A DNA stretch of 64,000 nt from Pseudarthrobacter sp. GTDB taxonomy: Bacteria > Actinomycetota > Actinomycetes > Actinomycetales > Micrococcaceae. Below are positions 32,596 to 40,987 of this stretch, one piece after another (positions within the stretch are counted from its first letter, which is position 1; every line of letters begins with the position of its first letter). The translations under genes were made by a program, and so were the position numbers. Below the pieces are notes generated by a model that was not told where the DNA came from, did not search any database, and saw only the letters and a list, made by a program, of their open reading frames with translations. The DNA is taken from assembly GCA_031178005.1 (NCBI GenBank), contig JAPSJV010000016.1, positions 1 to 64,000 of the forward strand, in the 5' to 3' direction.

Positions 32596-33449
32596 CCGCT
32601 TTACAAACGCCCGTCCCGCTGCCCATTGCCTCGCGAAAGCGCAAGGACCTGGCATATATGGCCTCCCTCTGGTTCCTGGCTCTATTGATCCTGGTGGCCG
32701 CAGTGGCGCCCTGGATCGCACCCTATCCACCGGGAGCCGTCGACTTCTCCGCGATCTGGCAGTCTCCGGGAGCCGCGCACCTGCTGGGCACGGACCAGGT
32801 GGGCCAGGACCTGCTGTCACGGTTGATCCTCGGTACTCGGGAATCACTGCTGGGACCGTTGGCGCTCCTGGCCCTTGCAACCGTCGTCGGGGTAACCATC
32901 GGCACGGTCGCTGCATGGAACGGAGGATGGGTAGACCTCCTGCTGGCCAGGATCACGGACGTGATGTTCGCCTTCCCCGGCCTGCTGTTTGTGGTCCTGG
33001 TGATCGCCGTCTTCGGCAAAGGCCCCGGCACCACCGTTGTGGCGCTGGCACTGGCCTATGCTCCGGTGATCGCCAAGTTCACCCGTTCCCTGGCGCTCGC
33101 CGAGATGGCCAAATCGTATGTGGATGCCTACCGCGTGCAAGGGGTGGGCGGCCTGATGCTTTGCCTCCGCTACATAGTTCCCAATCTGGCTCCGGCCCTG
33201 CTGGGGTACCTTGTGGTGCTCTTCGGTGAGGGCCTGATGAGCCTTGCCACGCTGAGCTTCCTTGGTTTTGGTGCGCAGCCGCCCAGCTCCGAATGGGGGC
33301 TGATGGTCCAGGAGGGACAGGCCGGAATCATCCAGGGACATATCTGGCCCACGCTGATACCAGGTGCGGTCATCGCCGCAGTAGTGGTGGCCGTCAACGT
33401 TGTTGGCGTGCGCATTTCAGATCGGCTCAACGCAAGGTTTGAGGAGTAG
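32592..33449 (+). CDS. ABC importer permease, DppC type
   Basis: A 285-residue permease with an N-terminal cytoplasmic/TM segment (MASLWFLALLILVAAVAPWI), the DppC-type HLLGTDQVGQDLLSRLI motif, six spans and the loop YVDAYRVQGVGGLMLCLRYI. The start is ATG 32592; the frame is open upstream inside the DppB gene without coding character. Confidence 0.9.
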   Translation: MTALQTPVPLPIASRKRKDLAYMASLWFLALLILVAAVAPWIAPYPPGAVDFSAIWQSPGAAHLLGTDQVGQDLLSRLILGTRESLLGPLALLALATVVGVTIGTVAAWNGGWVDLLLARITDVMFAFPGLLFVVLVIAVFGKGPGTTVVALALAYAPVIAKFTRSLALAEMAKSYVDAYRVQGVGGLMLCLRYIVPNLAPALLGYLVVLFGEGLMSLATLSFLGFGAQPPSSEWGLMVQEGQAGIIQGHIWPTLIPGAVIAAVVVAVNVVGVRISDRLNARFEE

Positions 33450-33451
33450 CC

Positions 33452-34261
33452 ATGTTGCTCGACATAGAAAACCTCAGCCTGTCCATCCAGGCCAAGGGGC
33501 ACACCAACAAGATACTGGATAGCGTAAGCCTCGCGGTTGCAGCCGGTGAAGTAGTAGGCCTGGTGGGCGAGTCCGGGTCCGGCAAGTCAACCACCGCCCG
33601 CGCAGTGCTGCGCCTCCATCCGGAGGGTGCGCAGGTCACCGGCCGGATCCAGGTGGCGGGCATCAGCGTGCTGCCGGGAACGGACCGGGACCTCAAGCGG
33701 GTCCGCTCCTCTGAAGCCGCCATGATCCACCAGGATCCCAGGGCTGCCTTCAACCCCGTGCGGCGTATTGGTGATTCCCTGACCGAACGCCTTGTCCAGG
33801 TCCTGCGGGCTGATCGTGGCGAAGCACATGCAAAGGGGCTGGCCCTGCTGGAAGCGGTGGGCATCCGCCAGCCGGACAGGCGGATGCGGCAGTATCCGCA
33901 CGAACTCTCAGGCGGAATGCTGCAGCGGGTCATGATCGCGGCAGCGCTGACCTCCGATCCCAAGCTCCTCCTGGCTGATGAGGCCACAAGTGCGCTGGAT
34001 GTCACCACACAGGCCGAGGTGCTGGCCATCCTCCGTGATCTTCAACAGGAGCGTGACCTGGGAGTCTTGTTCATTACCCACGACCTGCACCTCGCCGCCG
34101 CCTATTGCGACAGGGTCTACGTGATGTACCGGGGGTGCCTGGTAGAGGAACTGGCAGGCACGGACCTCTTCATCGCCGCACGCCATGAATACACAAAGAA
34201 GCTGCTCTCAGCCGTGCCCACCATCACCGCCCGGCCCAGTACCACGGAGGCAACAGCATGA
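33452..34261 (+). CDS. ABC importer ATPase, DppD type
   Basis: A 269-residue ATPase: Walker A GLVGESGSGKSTTARAVL, Q-loop MIHQDPRAAFNP, signature HELSGGMLQRVMIAAAL, Walker B LLLADEATSALD and switch H FITHDLHLAAAYCDRV. It lacks the long C-terminal oligopeptide-loop/[4Fe-4S] tail of classical DppD, ending soon after HEYTKKLLSAVP. It works with the DppF-type subunit, whose gene overlaps its stop. Confidence 0.9.
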   Translation: MLLDIENLSLSIQAKGHTNKILDSVSLAVAAGEVVGLVGESGSGKSTTARAVLRLHPEGAQVTGRIQVAGISVLPGTDRDLKRVRSSEAAMIHQDPRAAFNPVRRIGDSLTERLVQVLRADRGEAHAKGLALLEAVGIRQPDRRMRQYPHELSGGMLQRVMIAAALTSDPKLLLADEATSALDVTTQAEVLAILRDLQQERDLGVLFITHDLHLAAAYCDRVYVMYRGCLVEELAGTDLFIAARHEYTKKLLSAVPTITARPSTTEATA

Positions 34262-35094
34262 AAAAGCCGGGACTTGAAGTGGCCGGACTCGGCAAGACCT
34301 ATGGCATGGGCCGCGGCAGGCCGGCCGTTGTGGCAGCCCATGATGTTTCCTTCAACCTGGCTCCGGGCCGGTCGCTCGGCCTGGTGGGGGAATCGGGCTC
34401 AGGGAAAACGACCGTGGCCAGGATGCTGGTGGGATTGGAAACCCCGGATGCCGGATCAATGAAGGTCAACGGGGAGGATCTTGGGCAGCGCCAGGGCGGC
34501 CGGAAAGCCAGACTGCGGCGGGCCAAAGCCATCCAGATGGTGTTCCAGGACCCGTACGGTTCACTGGACCGCAGGCTGACGGTGACCCAGGCGCTCAAAC
34601 AGACCATGCAGTTTCACGCGACGGGTGCCGGAAATTACACTTCCCGCATCGGTGAACTGATGGACCAGGTGGGACTGGCCAGCGCACATGCTGATGCCAA
34701 GCCACACCAGCTCAGCGGCGGCCAGCGCCAGAGGGTGGCCATAGCCCGGGCGCTGGCAGTGAAGCCTGACGTACTGGTCCTGGATGAGGCGGTATCAGCG
34801 CTGGACGTTTCCGTTCAGGCGCAGATCCTCGCGTTGCTGAACAGGATCCGCGCCGAGTCCGGTATCTCGCTGCTGTTCGTCAGCCATGATCTCGCCGTAG
34901 TCAGCGAAGTCACGGACGACGTCCTGGTGATGTATCGCGGATCGGTACTGGAACAGGGCGAAACCGGCAGGATCCTGAATGATCCGCAACACGCTTATAC
35001 GGAGCTGTTGCTGTCCTCGGTTCCGGGGCCGGGCTGGGACCCCCATAAGGTCATTCAGCGGCGGCTTGCCTTTGAGAAGGCCAACAGAGGGTAG
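34258..35094 (+). CDS. ABC importer ATPase, DppF type
   Basis: A 278-residue ATPase: Walker A GLVGESGSGKTTVARMLVG, Q-loop MVFQDPYGSLDRRLTV, signature QLSGGQRQRVAIARALA, Walker B VLVLDEAVSALDVSVQ and switch H FVSHDLAVVSEVTDDV. Walker B reads DEAVSALD where DEPTSALD is usual, a tolerated variation. It closes the operon, followed by the hairpin at 35097-35128. Confidence 0.9.
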   Translation: MKKPGLEVAGLGKTYGMGRGRPAVVAAHDVSFNLAPGRSLGLVGESGSGKTTVARMLVGLETPDAGSMKVNGEDLGQRQGGRKARLRRAKAIQMVFQDPYGSLDRRLTVTQALKQTMQFHATGAGNYTSRIGELMDQVGLASAHADAKPHQLSGGQRQRVAIARALAVKPDVLVLDEAVSALDVSVQAQILALLNRIRAESGISLLFVSHDLAVVSEVTDDVLVMYRGSVLEQGETGRILNDPQHAYTELLLSSVPGPGWDPHKVIQRRLAFEKANRG

Positions 35095-35096
35095 GA

Positions 35097-35128
35097 CGGA
35101 CGACGGCGGTACGTCCGGCCGTCGTCCG
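35097..35128. terminator. GACGGCGG-type terminator
   Basis: CGGACGACGGC and GCCGTCGTCCG arms (11 bp, perfect) with a 10-base loop lie between the converging ABC-importer operon and the GyrI-like gene. Confidence 0.75.
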
Positions 35129-35160
35129 CTCTTCTTCGCTTTGGGCTGATTGCGCCAGGG

Positions 35161-35772
35161 TTACTTGTCCTTCGCCTTCACCGGGTACCGCAGCACCGTC
35201 CGCAGCTTCTCCGGGGAAACCCGCCGGAAATCGGTGAGATAAATTTCGTGGTGCAGGCCGTTGTATTCGAGGCCCTGCTCAGCCATGAACTGCTCCATGA
35301 TCCGTACAGTTTCCGGCTCGGTATCGAACGGTCCGTGGTGCATCATCTGAACGCACTGGCCTTCGTCCAGTTCTTTGTAGTGGACCTGCGCGATCGCCGC
35401 GTTGTTTGGCTTCTTGGCTGCCGCTGTGGCCTTTGCAGCCTCCAGCTCCGCTTCGCCAACGAACTCCGGGAGCCGGATCAGGAGTGTCCAGCTCCATTCC
35501 TCCCGGGGCACCTCCACAGCCGGCAGGTGGACGTCGAACCACCACAGCCCCTCCTGCTTGGCCACCGTGAAGTCCTGCCCCGCGGCCTTGGCCGCGAACT
35601 TTGCGGCGTAGGCCACCGGGTACAGTGCTTCCATGGCGGCAGTGTGTTCAGGCCCGCCCGGTGCGCCACGCCCGCTGACGGACACGTAGGGGATGGCGCC
35701 GAAAGCGGCAAGGACTGGCCGCGCCGGCGGGTTGTAGTACTCCGGGTGCTGCAGGCGGAGATCCGTTTTCAC
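35161..35772 (-). CDS. GyrI-like domain protein
   Basis: A 203-residue protein of the GyrI-like/AraC effector-binding (SHS2) type: YYNPPARPVLAAFGAIPYVSVSGRG (given across the N-terminus), then LPEFVGEAELEAAKATAAAK, QMMHHGPFDTEPETVRIMEQFMAEQG and HHEIYLTDFRRVSPEKLRTVLRYPV. Such stand-alone domains bind or hydrolyse small hydrophobic ligands. GTG 35772 with GAAGGGATCACCC upstream is preferred over upstream in-frame starts. Confidence 0.75.
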   Translation of the reverse strand: MKTDLRLQHPEYYNPPARPVLAAFGAIPYVSVSGRGAPGGPEHTAAMEALYPVAYAAKFAAKAAGQDFTVAKQEGLWWFDVHLPAVEVPREEWSWTLLIRLPEFVGEAELEAAKATAAAKKPNNAAIAQVHYKELDEGQCVQMMHHGPFDTEPETVRIMEQFMAEQGLEYNGLHHEIYLTDFRRVSPEKLRTVLRYPVKAKDK

Positions 35773-36030
35773 GGGTGATCCCTTCGTTTTGCGGCTGAAG
35801 TGCTGGCACCCAGAGCTTAACGCGCCGGGACCCTCACCTGCGGAAAATGGGCGTCGTTTGCTGTGAGAAGCGTCACCGGCTGTGCCCATTCTCCGCTGCA
35901 TCAGGGCCTTGTGGCGCGCCCGAATTGCCACCCAGTACGATTGCTCCGCGGTCAGGGGTTGGGAATATTCGCAAGATGCTGTACGTTGCAGACGCGACAA
36001 GGCAATAACTAGAGAAAAGAGTTGCACGAA

Positions 36031-36330
36031 TTGGCAGCCGATTACGACGAACTCCGGTCAGACGTTAAGGAGTCGCAGGACAAGTCCCTGGAGGCCCTGC
36101 GCTCTGCGAATACGCCCGATGCCCGCAGCGTGGTCCTGGAACTGGACGAAGCGGACAATGTTGACGGGGTGAACCTTCCGGGCGACTTCATCGCCGAGGA
36201 ACTGGTTGTCCAGGTCATCCCGCAGGCGAGCGATGAGTTCACCTGCTACTCCTGCTTCCTGGTCCGTCACCGGTCCCAGCTTGCACGTGAAAAAAACGGC
36301 CACGCTTACTGCGTGGAATGTGAAGGCTAA
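36031..36330 (+). CDS. DUF4193 family zinc-ribbon-like protein
   Basis: A 99-residue actinobacterial protein. It starts (M/L)AADYDELRSDVKE, runs acidic through LELDEADNVDGVNLPGDFI, and ends in a zinc-ribbon-like CYSCFLVRHRSQLA...YCVEC with four cysteines. DUF4193 proteins are conserved in actinobacteria with unknown role. TTG 36031 matches the usual family start; an in-frame TTG at 36022 is also possible. A strong terminator follows at 36341-36380. Confidence 0.85.
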   Translation: MAADYDELRSDVKESQDKSLEALRSANTPDARSVVLELDEADNVDGVNLPGDFIAEELVVQVIPQASDEFTCYSCFLVRHRSQLAREKNGHAYCVECEG

Positions 36331-36340
36331 GACCTGATAC

Positions 36341-36380
36341 AAAATGGTCCCTCCCACCAACGGTGGAAGGGACCATTTTT
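36341..36380 (+). terminator. Rho-independent terminator of the DUF4193 gene
   Basis: AAAATGGTCCCTCCCACC pairs with GGTGGAAGGGACCATTTTT (one mismatch) around a short loop, with a run of five T on the plus strand. Confidence 0.9.
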
Positions 36381-36427
36381 ATTTAAGGATCATTTGCCAA
36401 CAGGTCCAGAAGCCCGGATCAGTCAAC

Positions 36428-36470
36428 AAAAAACCCCGCACCGCCGCGGTTTCAGCGACGATACGGGGCC
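36428..36470 (-). terminator. Probable terminator of tRNA-Thr
   Basis: On the minus strand, a GGCCCCG...CGGGG stem enclosing a GC-rich inner arm is followed by six T. It lies nine bases beyond the 3' end of the tRNA gene. Confidence 0.6.
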
Positions 36471-36478
36471 TTTCTCTG

Positions 36479-36551
36479 AGCTTCCTATCAGAATCGAACT
36501 GATGACCTTTTCATTACGAGTGAAACGCTCTACCGACTGAGCTAAGGAAGC
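36479..36551 (-). tRNA. tRNA-Thr (anticodon CGU)
   Basis: On the minus strand the cloverleaf is complete. The acceptor GCTTCCT pairs with AGGAAGC; the D arm is GCTC-AGTCGGTA-GAGC. The anticodon stem TTTCA/TGAAA holds loop CTCGTAA with anticodon CGT, and the T arm is ATCAG-TTCGATT-CTGAT. The discriminator is U and the CCA tail is not fully encoded (UCA follows). It reads ACG threonine codons. Confidence 0.95.
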
Positions 36552-36749
36552 ACCGCATGCTCGAACCGGACGGGCCGATCGGATCACGCAAGAGTCAACT
36601 GTAATGGAGTCCCCGCGTCCGGGTCAAAATGAGAGCCGGGGCGGCCCCTGGCATCCCTTTTGACGTTGGCCTGAAGTTCACCTGACGGTCGTGGCAGATT
36701 CAGCGGCTGATCCTGCCCGGCGCTGAAGCTGGGGAGATATAACAGCCGG

Positions 36750-37475
36750 ATGGGGGATACAAAGGTGGGGATTTCACTGGATTACGAAACAGCAGGGCAG
36801 CCTGACGTGAAGCTGGCGGTGCTGGCCATGGTGGGGACGACAGTGTCCGACGGCGGCCTGCTGGACAGTGCGCTGGCGCGGGTTCTCGCGGAGCAGGGAG
36901 TCCTGGAGGACTCTGCTGAGCACATAGCCATGCTGGAATACGCCCGGCAGGCTTCGGGAACGTCGAAGCTGGAGGTTTTTGACAGGTTCTTTGGCGCAAA
37001 CGGCAGGGCAGAGGAAGCGAACCGCAGTTTTGAGCGCCACTGCGACGAACTGATCGGCTCCGGCTCAATCACCCCGATTCCGGGAGCGGAAGAGGCCATC
37101 GCGAAGCTGCGGGGGGCCGGGATCCAGGTCTGCCTGGCGACCGGGTTCGGGAGGCACACGCAAAATACGCTTCTTGAAAAACTCGGCTGGATGGGCCTGG
37201 CGGACCTGAGCCTGTGCCCTGCCGACGCCGGCCGCGGCAGGCCATACCCGGACATCATTCTGACCGCGGTCCTGGCCCTTGACCTGGACGATGTGCGTTC
37301 TGTTGCTGTGGTGGGAGATTCGACGGCGGATGTCCGCTCTGGCCTGACAGCGGGAGCCGGAATTGTGGCCGGTGTCCTCACGGGCGCCCATGATGAGGAA
37401 GCGCTCCGGGAGGCGGGGGCTACCGCCGTCGTTCCTTCTGTTGCCGATATTCCGCAGCTGCTCACCGGACGCTGA
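36750..37475 (+). CDS. Phosphonatase-like HAD protein lacking the nucleophile Asp
   Basis: A 241-residue HAD-superfamily protein resembling the phosphonoacetaldehyde hydrolase-like group: cap region around SGTSKLEVFDRFFG, motif II LATGFGRHTQ, motif III/IV KLGW...GRGRPYPDII and VAVVGDSTADVRSGLTAGAG. HAD motif I should read FDMAGTTV, with Asp as nucleophile. Here it reads LAMVGTTV with Ala26 (codon GCC where GAC would be Asp). The rest of the fold is intact, so the protein is probably inactive as a phosphatase or has taken on another role. The start could also be GTG 36765. Confidence 0.75.
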   Translation: MGDTKVGISLDYETAGQPDVKLAVLAMVGTTVSDGGLLDSALARVLAEQGVLEDSAEHIAMLEYARQASGTSKLEVFDRFFGANGRAEEANRSFERHCDELIGSGSITPIPGAEEAIAKLRGAGIQVCLATGFGRHTQNTLLEKLGWMGLADLSLCPADAGRGRPYPDIILTAVLALDLDDVRSVAVVGDSTADVRSGLTAGAGIVAGVLTGAHDEEALREAGATAVVPSVADIPQLLTGR

Positions 37476-37498
37476 TCCCGGGAGGGGACCAGCCTCGA

Positions 37499-39088
37499 TC
37501 AGCAGATGGTGTTATCCGCGGGGGTGGTGCCATGCAGGAAATACTGGTCCACGGCGTCCGTGACGCAGCGGTTTGACCGGCCGTAGGCCGTGTGGCCTTC
37601 GCCCTGCCAGGTGACCAGGGCGGCATTTCCCAGCTGTTTGTCCAGCGACGCGGCCCACTCCACCGGAGTGGCAGGATCGCCGGTGGTTCCAATGACCACA
37701 ATGGGAGACGCGCCGGAGTACTCAACGGGAGCGGGCGTACGGACGTTCTTGTGGGGCCAGTCCATGCAGGTGGTTCCGCCGTAGGCGAGGAAACTGCCGA
37801 AAGTGGGCGACGCCGCACGAAGCCGCTGTTCCTCCGCCCGCATGGCGGCCGTGTCTGTCTCCATCGGGTAATCCAGGCAGTTGATGGCCGTGAACGCCAG
37901 CGCCGAGTTGGAACCATACGTCCCGTTGCGTTCGCGGTCCGCTCCGAGGTCGGAGAGGTCCAGCATGGGCGTCACGTTGCCCTTGATTGCTTCGGCGAAC
38001 GCCGCGCTCAGCATGGGCCAGTTGGCATTGCTGTAGAGCGGGGTGATGATGCCGTTGACGAACATGGTGGCGTTGACCTTTCGGCCGTCAGCCGCGCCGC
38101 GGGGCTGCTCGTTGACGCTGTTGATCAGGGCCTGGATCTGAGCGATGGCGTCGTCCGCGCTTCCCTTGAAGGGGCAGTCCGGGCCGCCCATGCAGGATTC
38201 CACATAGGTGCGCAGGGTCTTCTCGAACGCCACTGCCTGCCCGTACGTCACTTCCTCGTTGCTCAGCGCAGGGTCCAATGCACCATCCAGGACCATCCGG
38301 CCGACGTTGTCCGGGAACTGTTCGGCGTAGATGGAACCCAGGAACGTGCCGTAGGAGTAGCCCAGGTAGTTGAGCTTGGCGTCATTGGAAACAGCACGGA
38401 GGATGTCCATATCCTTGGCCGCCGAGTTGGTGTCGATGTGCCCCAGCACGGAGCCGGTCTTTTCAACACATTTGGCGGCGTTGGCCTGGTTGTCTGCCCG
38501 GGCCGAAGCGAGGCCTTCATCGGTGTCCAGCTCGTAAGTCTTGGCCCTGGCCTCGTCCCGTTCCTTGTCCGTCATGCAGGTCACCGGAGCGGAGCGTTTG
38601 ACGCCGCGGGGATCGAAGCCCAGGATGTCGAACTTGGACCGCATTTCGTCGGAGAAGTAATAGCCTCCCGCATCCACCACGAAGTCGTAGCCGGAAGCGC
38701 CCGGGCCGCCGGGGTTGACCAGCAGCGTGCCCTGTTTCTCCCCGGCTGCAGGAATCCGCAGGGCAGAGATGGCGATGGAGCCGGCGCCGGGGTCGGCATA
38801 GTCCATCGGCACCTTGATGTCAGCGCAGAGGTAGTCCGTTTCGCATGGTTTCCAGGAGACTTCCTGCGCGTAGAACTCAGTCAGGCCCTCCGGGGCTGAC
38901 GCCACGATGGACGGGTCAGCTGTGGCCACCGCGGGGTCGGGGGCGGGCTGTTCCTGGCCGGGCAGGAGGGTGCACGAGGCCAGCACCATGGCTGCGGCCA
39001 TGGCCCCCGCCGTCCCGGCAAGCGATCCCCATAGCCGGCGCGATCCTGTTGATCGCCGGCGGGAAGGACGTGCGGGTGGGAAGGTCAT
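37499..39088 (-). CDS. Secreted alpha/beta hydrolase, tripeptidyl aminopeptidase-like lipoprotein
   Basis: A 529-residue exported hydrolase of the Streptomyces Tap/prolyl-aminopeptidase-like group. The N-terminus is a basic, Arg-rich lipoprotein signal ending MVLASC. The oxyanion region GTLLVNPGGPGASG, nucleophile elbow YLGYSYGTFLG, acid GTTGDPATP and His in EGHTAYG are all present, as is the C-terminal TAP domain with the conserved cysteines CLDYP, CMDWP and CV. It probably trims N-terminal tripeptides outside the membrane. Confidence 0.85.
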   Translation of the reverse strand: MTFPPARPSRRRSTGSRRLWGSLAGTAGAMAAAMVLASCTLLPGQEQPAPDPAVATADPSIVASAPEGLTEFYAQEVSWKPCETDYLCADIKVPMDYADPGAGSIAISALRIPAAGEKQGTLLVNPGGPGASGYDFVVDAGGYYFSDEMRSKFDILGFDPRGVKRSAPVTCMTDKERDEARAKTYELDTDEGLASARADNQANAAKCVEKTGSVLGHIDTNSAAKDMDILRAVSNDAKLNYLGYSYGTFLGSIYAEQFPDNVGRMVLDGALDPALSNEEVTYGQAVAFEKTLRTYVESCMGGPDCPFKGSADDAIAQIQALINSVNEQPRGAADGRKVNATMFVNGIITPLYSNANWPMLSAAFAEAIKGNVTPMLDLSDLGADRERNGTYGSNSALAFTAINCLDYPMETDTAAMRAEEQRLRAASPTFGSFLAYGGTTCMDWPHKNVRTPAPVEYSGASPIVVIGTTGDPATPVEWAASLDKQLGNAALVTWQGEGHTAYGRSNRCVTDAVDQYFLHGTTPADNTIC

Positions 39089-39106
39089 GAGTCTCCTGGT
39101 GACGGT

Positions 39107-40249
39107 CTAGATCAGGCTGGAAGCCATTGATTCAATGGCAAGCAGCGGTGCAACGTTGGTGGTGGTAATGCGCTGCCGGGCCTTGTTGATGGCGTCCATC
39201 CTGGCCAGCGTGACCTCGGCGGTGGACTGGGCCGCGAATCCTTCGATCTCACTTCGGAGTTCAACGTTCACCAGCTCTACGGCGTTCCCCATCTGGACGA
39301 TCAGCACGTCGCGGTAGAAGGAGAGCAGGTCCGTGAGGGTCCGGTCCAGCGAATCGGTGATTGACCTCTTCGCCCGCCGTTTCTGGTCGTCTTCAAGCTG
39401 CTTCAGCTGGCCCCGCAGGGCCGGCGGAAGAACCCCGCTCTCCGGTGCGCCCAGCGTGGCCAGCAGTGCAGCCTTCTCGGCGGCGTCGCGCTCCTCGTTG
39501 GAGCTCCCGGCTTCGGCCGTGGCGATCTTGACCAGTTTGTCCGCCATCATCACCGCCGCGGTGATGCCGCGCAGCCCCAGCGGAAAGCGCACCGTCTCCA
39601 ATCGGCGTTCACGGGCGTCAGCATCCCGTGCCAGCCGCCGTGCAATCCCGACGTGGCTTTGCGCCGCGCGGGCCGCGCGTTCGGCAAGAACGGGATCGAC
39701 GCCGTCGCGCCTCACCAGGAGGCGGGCGACGTCGGCTGCCGGAGGAATGCGCAGGGCCACAGGGCGGCAACGGGAACGGATGGTGACCAGGACGTCCGCG
39801 GGGGACGGTGCGCACAGCATCCAGATGGTCCGGGGAGTCGGTTCCTCAATCGCCTTGAGCAGCACGTTGGTGGTGCGCTCGGCCATCCGGTCCGCATCCT
39901 CGACGACGATGATCCGCCAGCGCCCATTGGAGGGCCGGTTGCCTGCAGAGGACACCAGGTCGCGTGCCTCGTCGATGGTGATGGTGACCTTCTCGGTCCG
40001 CACGAACGTCACATCCGGATGGGTCTCCGCCAAGATGGTGTGGCAGGAGGCGCATGTCCCGCAGCCCCGGTCCGCCAGCTGGTCCTGGTCGCAATTGAGC
40101 GCCGCGGCAAAGGCCTTTGCGGCATTCGAGCGGCCGGAACCGGGCGGGCCGGTGAACAGCCAGGCGTGCGTCAGGGAATCGCCCTGCGACGCCAGCCTGA
40201 GCTGAGTGACCACCGCCTCCTGGCCCTGGAGATCGTCCCAGACGGTCAT
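39107..40249 (-). CDS. holB: DNA polymerase III subunit delta'
   Basis: A 380-residue clamp-loader subunit: VWDDLQGQEAVVTQLRLA, a P-loop GPPGSGRSNAAKAFAA, a zinc module CDQ...GCGTCASCHTI, IIVVEDADRMAERTTNVLLK and the sensor region TIRSRCRPVALRIP. It loads the beta clamp at replication forks. It starts four bases inside the tmk stop, giving the usual tmk-holB pair. Confidence 0.9.
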   Translation of the reverse strand: MTVWDDLQGQEAVVTQLRLASQGDSLTHAWLFTGPPGSGRSNAAKAFAAALNCDQDQLADRGCGTCASCHTILAETHPDVTFVRTEKVTITIDEARDLVSSAGNRPSNGRWRIIVVEDADRMAERTTNVLLKAIEEPTPRTIWMLCAPSPADVLVTIRSRCRPVALRIPPAADVARLLVRRDGVDPVLAERAARAAQSHVGIARRLARDADARERRLETVRFPLGLRGITAAVMMADKLVKIATAEAGSSNEERDAAEKAALLATLGAPESGVLPPALRGQLKQLEDDQKRRAKRSITDSLDRTLTDLLSFYRDVLIVQMGNAVELVNVELRSEIEGFAAQSTAEVTLARMDAINKARQRITTTNVAPLLAIESMASSLI

Positions 40250-40902
40250 GGCACCAGGGTGTCCCGCGCGGCCCTCAGGGCAAGCACCCGCGCCAGGATC
40301 TGTTCTGCCAGGGTGTCTATGGGAAGCCCGGCCGGGAGCACCAGGTACTGGTCAGGCCGGGAGGCGGCCAGCTCCAGGAATGCCTCCCGGATGCGGGTAT
40401 GGAACTCGTCAGCCTCTGATTCGAGCCGGTCTTCCAGCCCGTCGTTGGCGGTGCGGCGCCTGCGGCCGTCGGAAGGGTCGACGTCGAGCAGCACTGTGAG
40501 GTCAGGCGCCAGCATGCCGGTGGCCCACTCGTTCAACGAACGGACAGCCTCGGTGCCAAGGTCCCGTCCGGCGCCTTGGTAGGCAACAGAAGAATCGATG
40601 TAGCGGTCCGTCAGGACCGTTTCGCCGCGCAACAGTGCCGGCCGGATGACCTGCTCGGCGTGCGCGGCCCGGGAAGCGGCGAAAATCAGGGCCTCGGTAC
40701 GGGCATCGATGTGGCCGTGGCCGTGGTCCAGGACCAGCGAACGCAGTTTCTCCCCGATGGGAGTACCGCCGGGCTCCCGCGTACGGAGGACAGTCAGGCC
40801 ACGGTCTGCCAGGGCTTCAGCCAGCCGGGCTGCCTGCGTTGATTTGCCGGCGCCGTCGCCGCCTTCAAACGCGATAAACAGTCCGGGCTTTTGCGTAGTC
40901 AC
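40246..40902 (-). CDS. tmk: Thymidylate kinase
   Basis: A 218-residue dTMP kinase: P-loop FIAFEGGDGAGKSTQAARL, the DR(Y/H) motif TDRYIDSSVAYQGAGRDLG and a lid region DVDPSDGRRRR. It converts dTMP to dTDP. It overlaps holB by four bases. It is divergent from the Cys/Met-metabolism PLP gene. Confidence 0.95.
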   Translation of the reverse strand: MTTQKPGLFIAFEGGDGAGKSTQAARLAEALADRGLTVLRTREPGGTPIGEKLRSLVLDHGHGHIDARTEALIFAASRAAHAEQVIRPALLRGETVLTDRYIDSSVAYQGAGRDLGTEAVRSLNEWATGMLAPDLTVLLDVDPSDGRRRRTANDGLEDRLESEADEFHTRIREAFLELAASRPDQYLVLPAGLPIDTLAEQILARVLALRAARDTLVP

Positions 40903-40987
40903 CCATCAAGCCTACCGACAATCCCTGACAGTTCCCGGCCGGGCCCGCGTAACCGCTTTTCCTGTGGACAACAGGCGGGCATACCCT

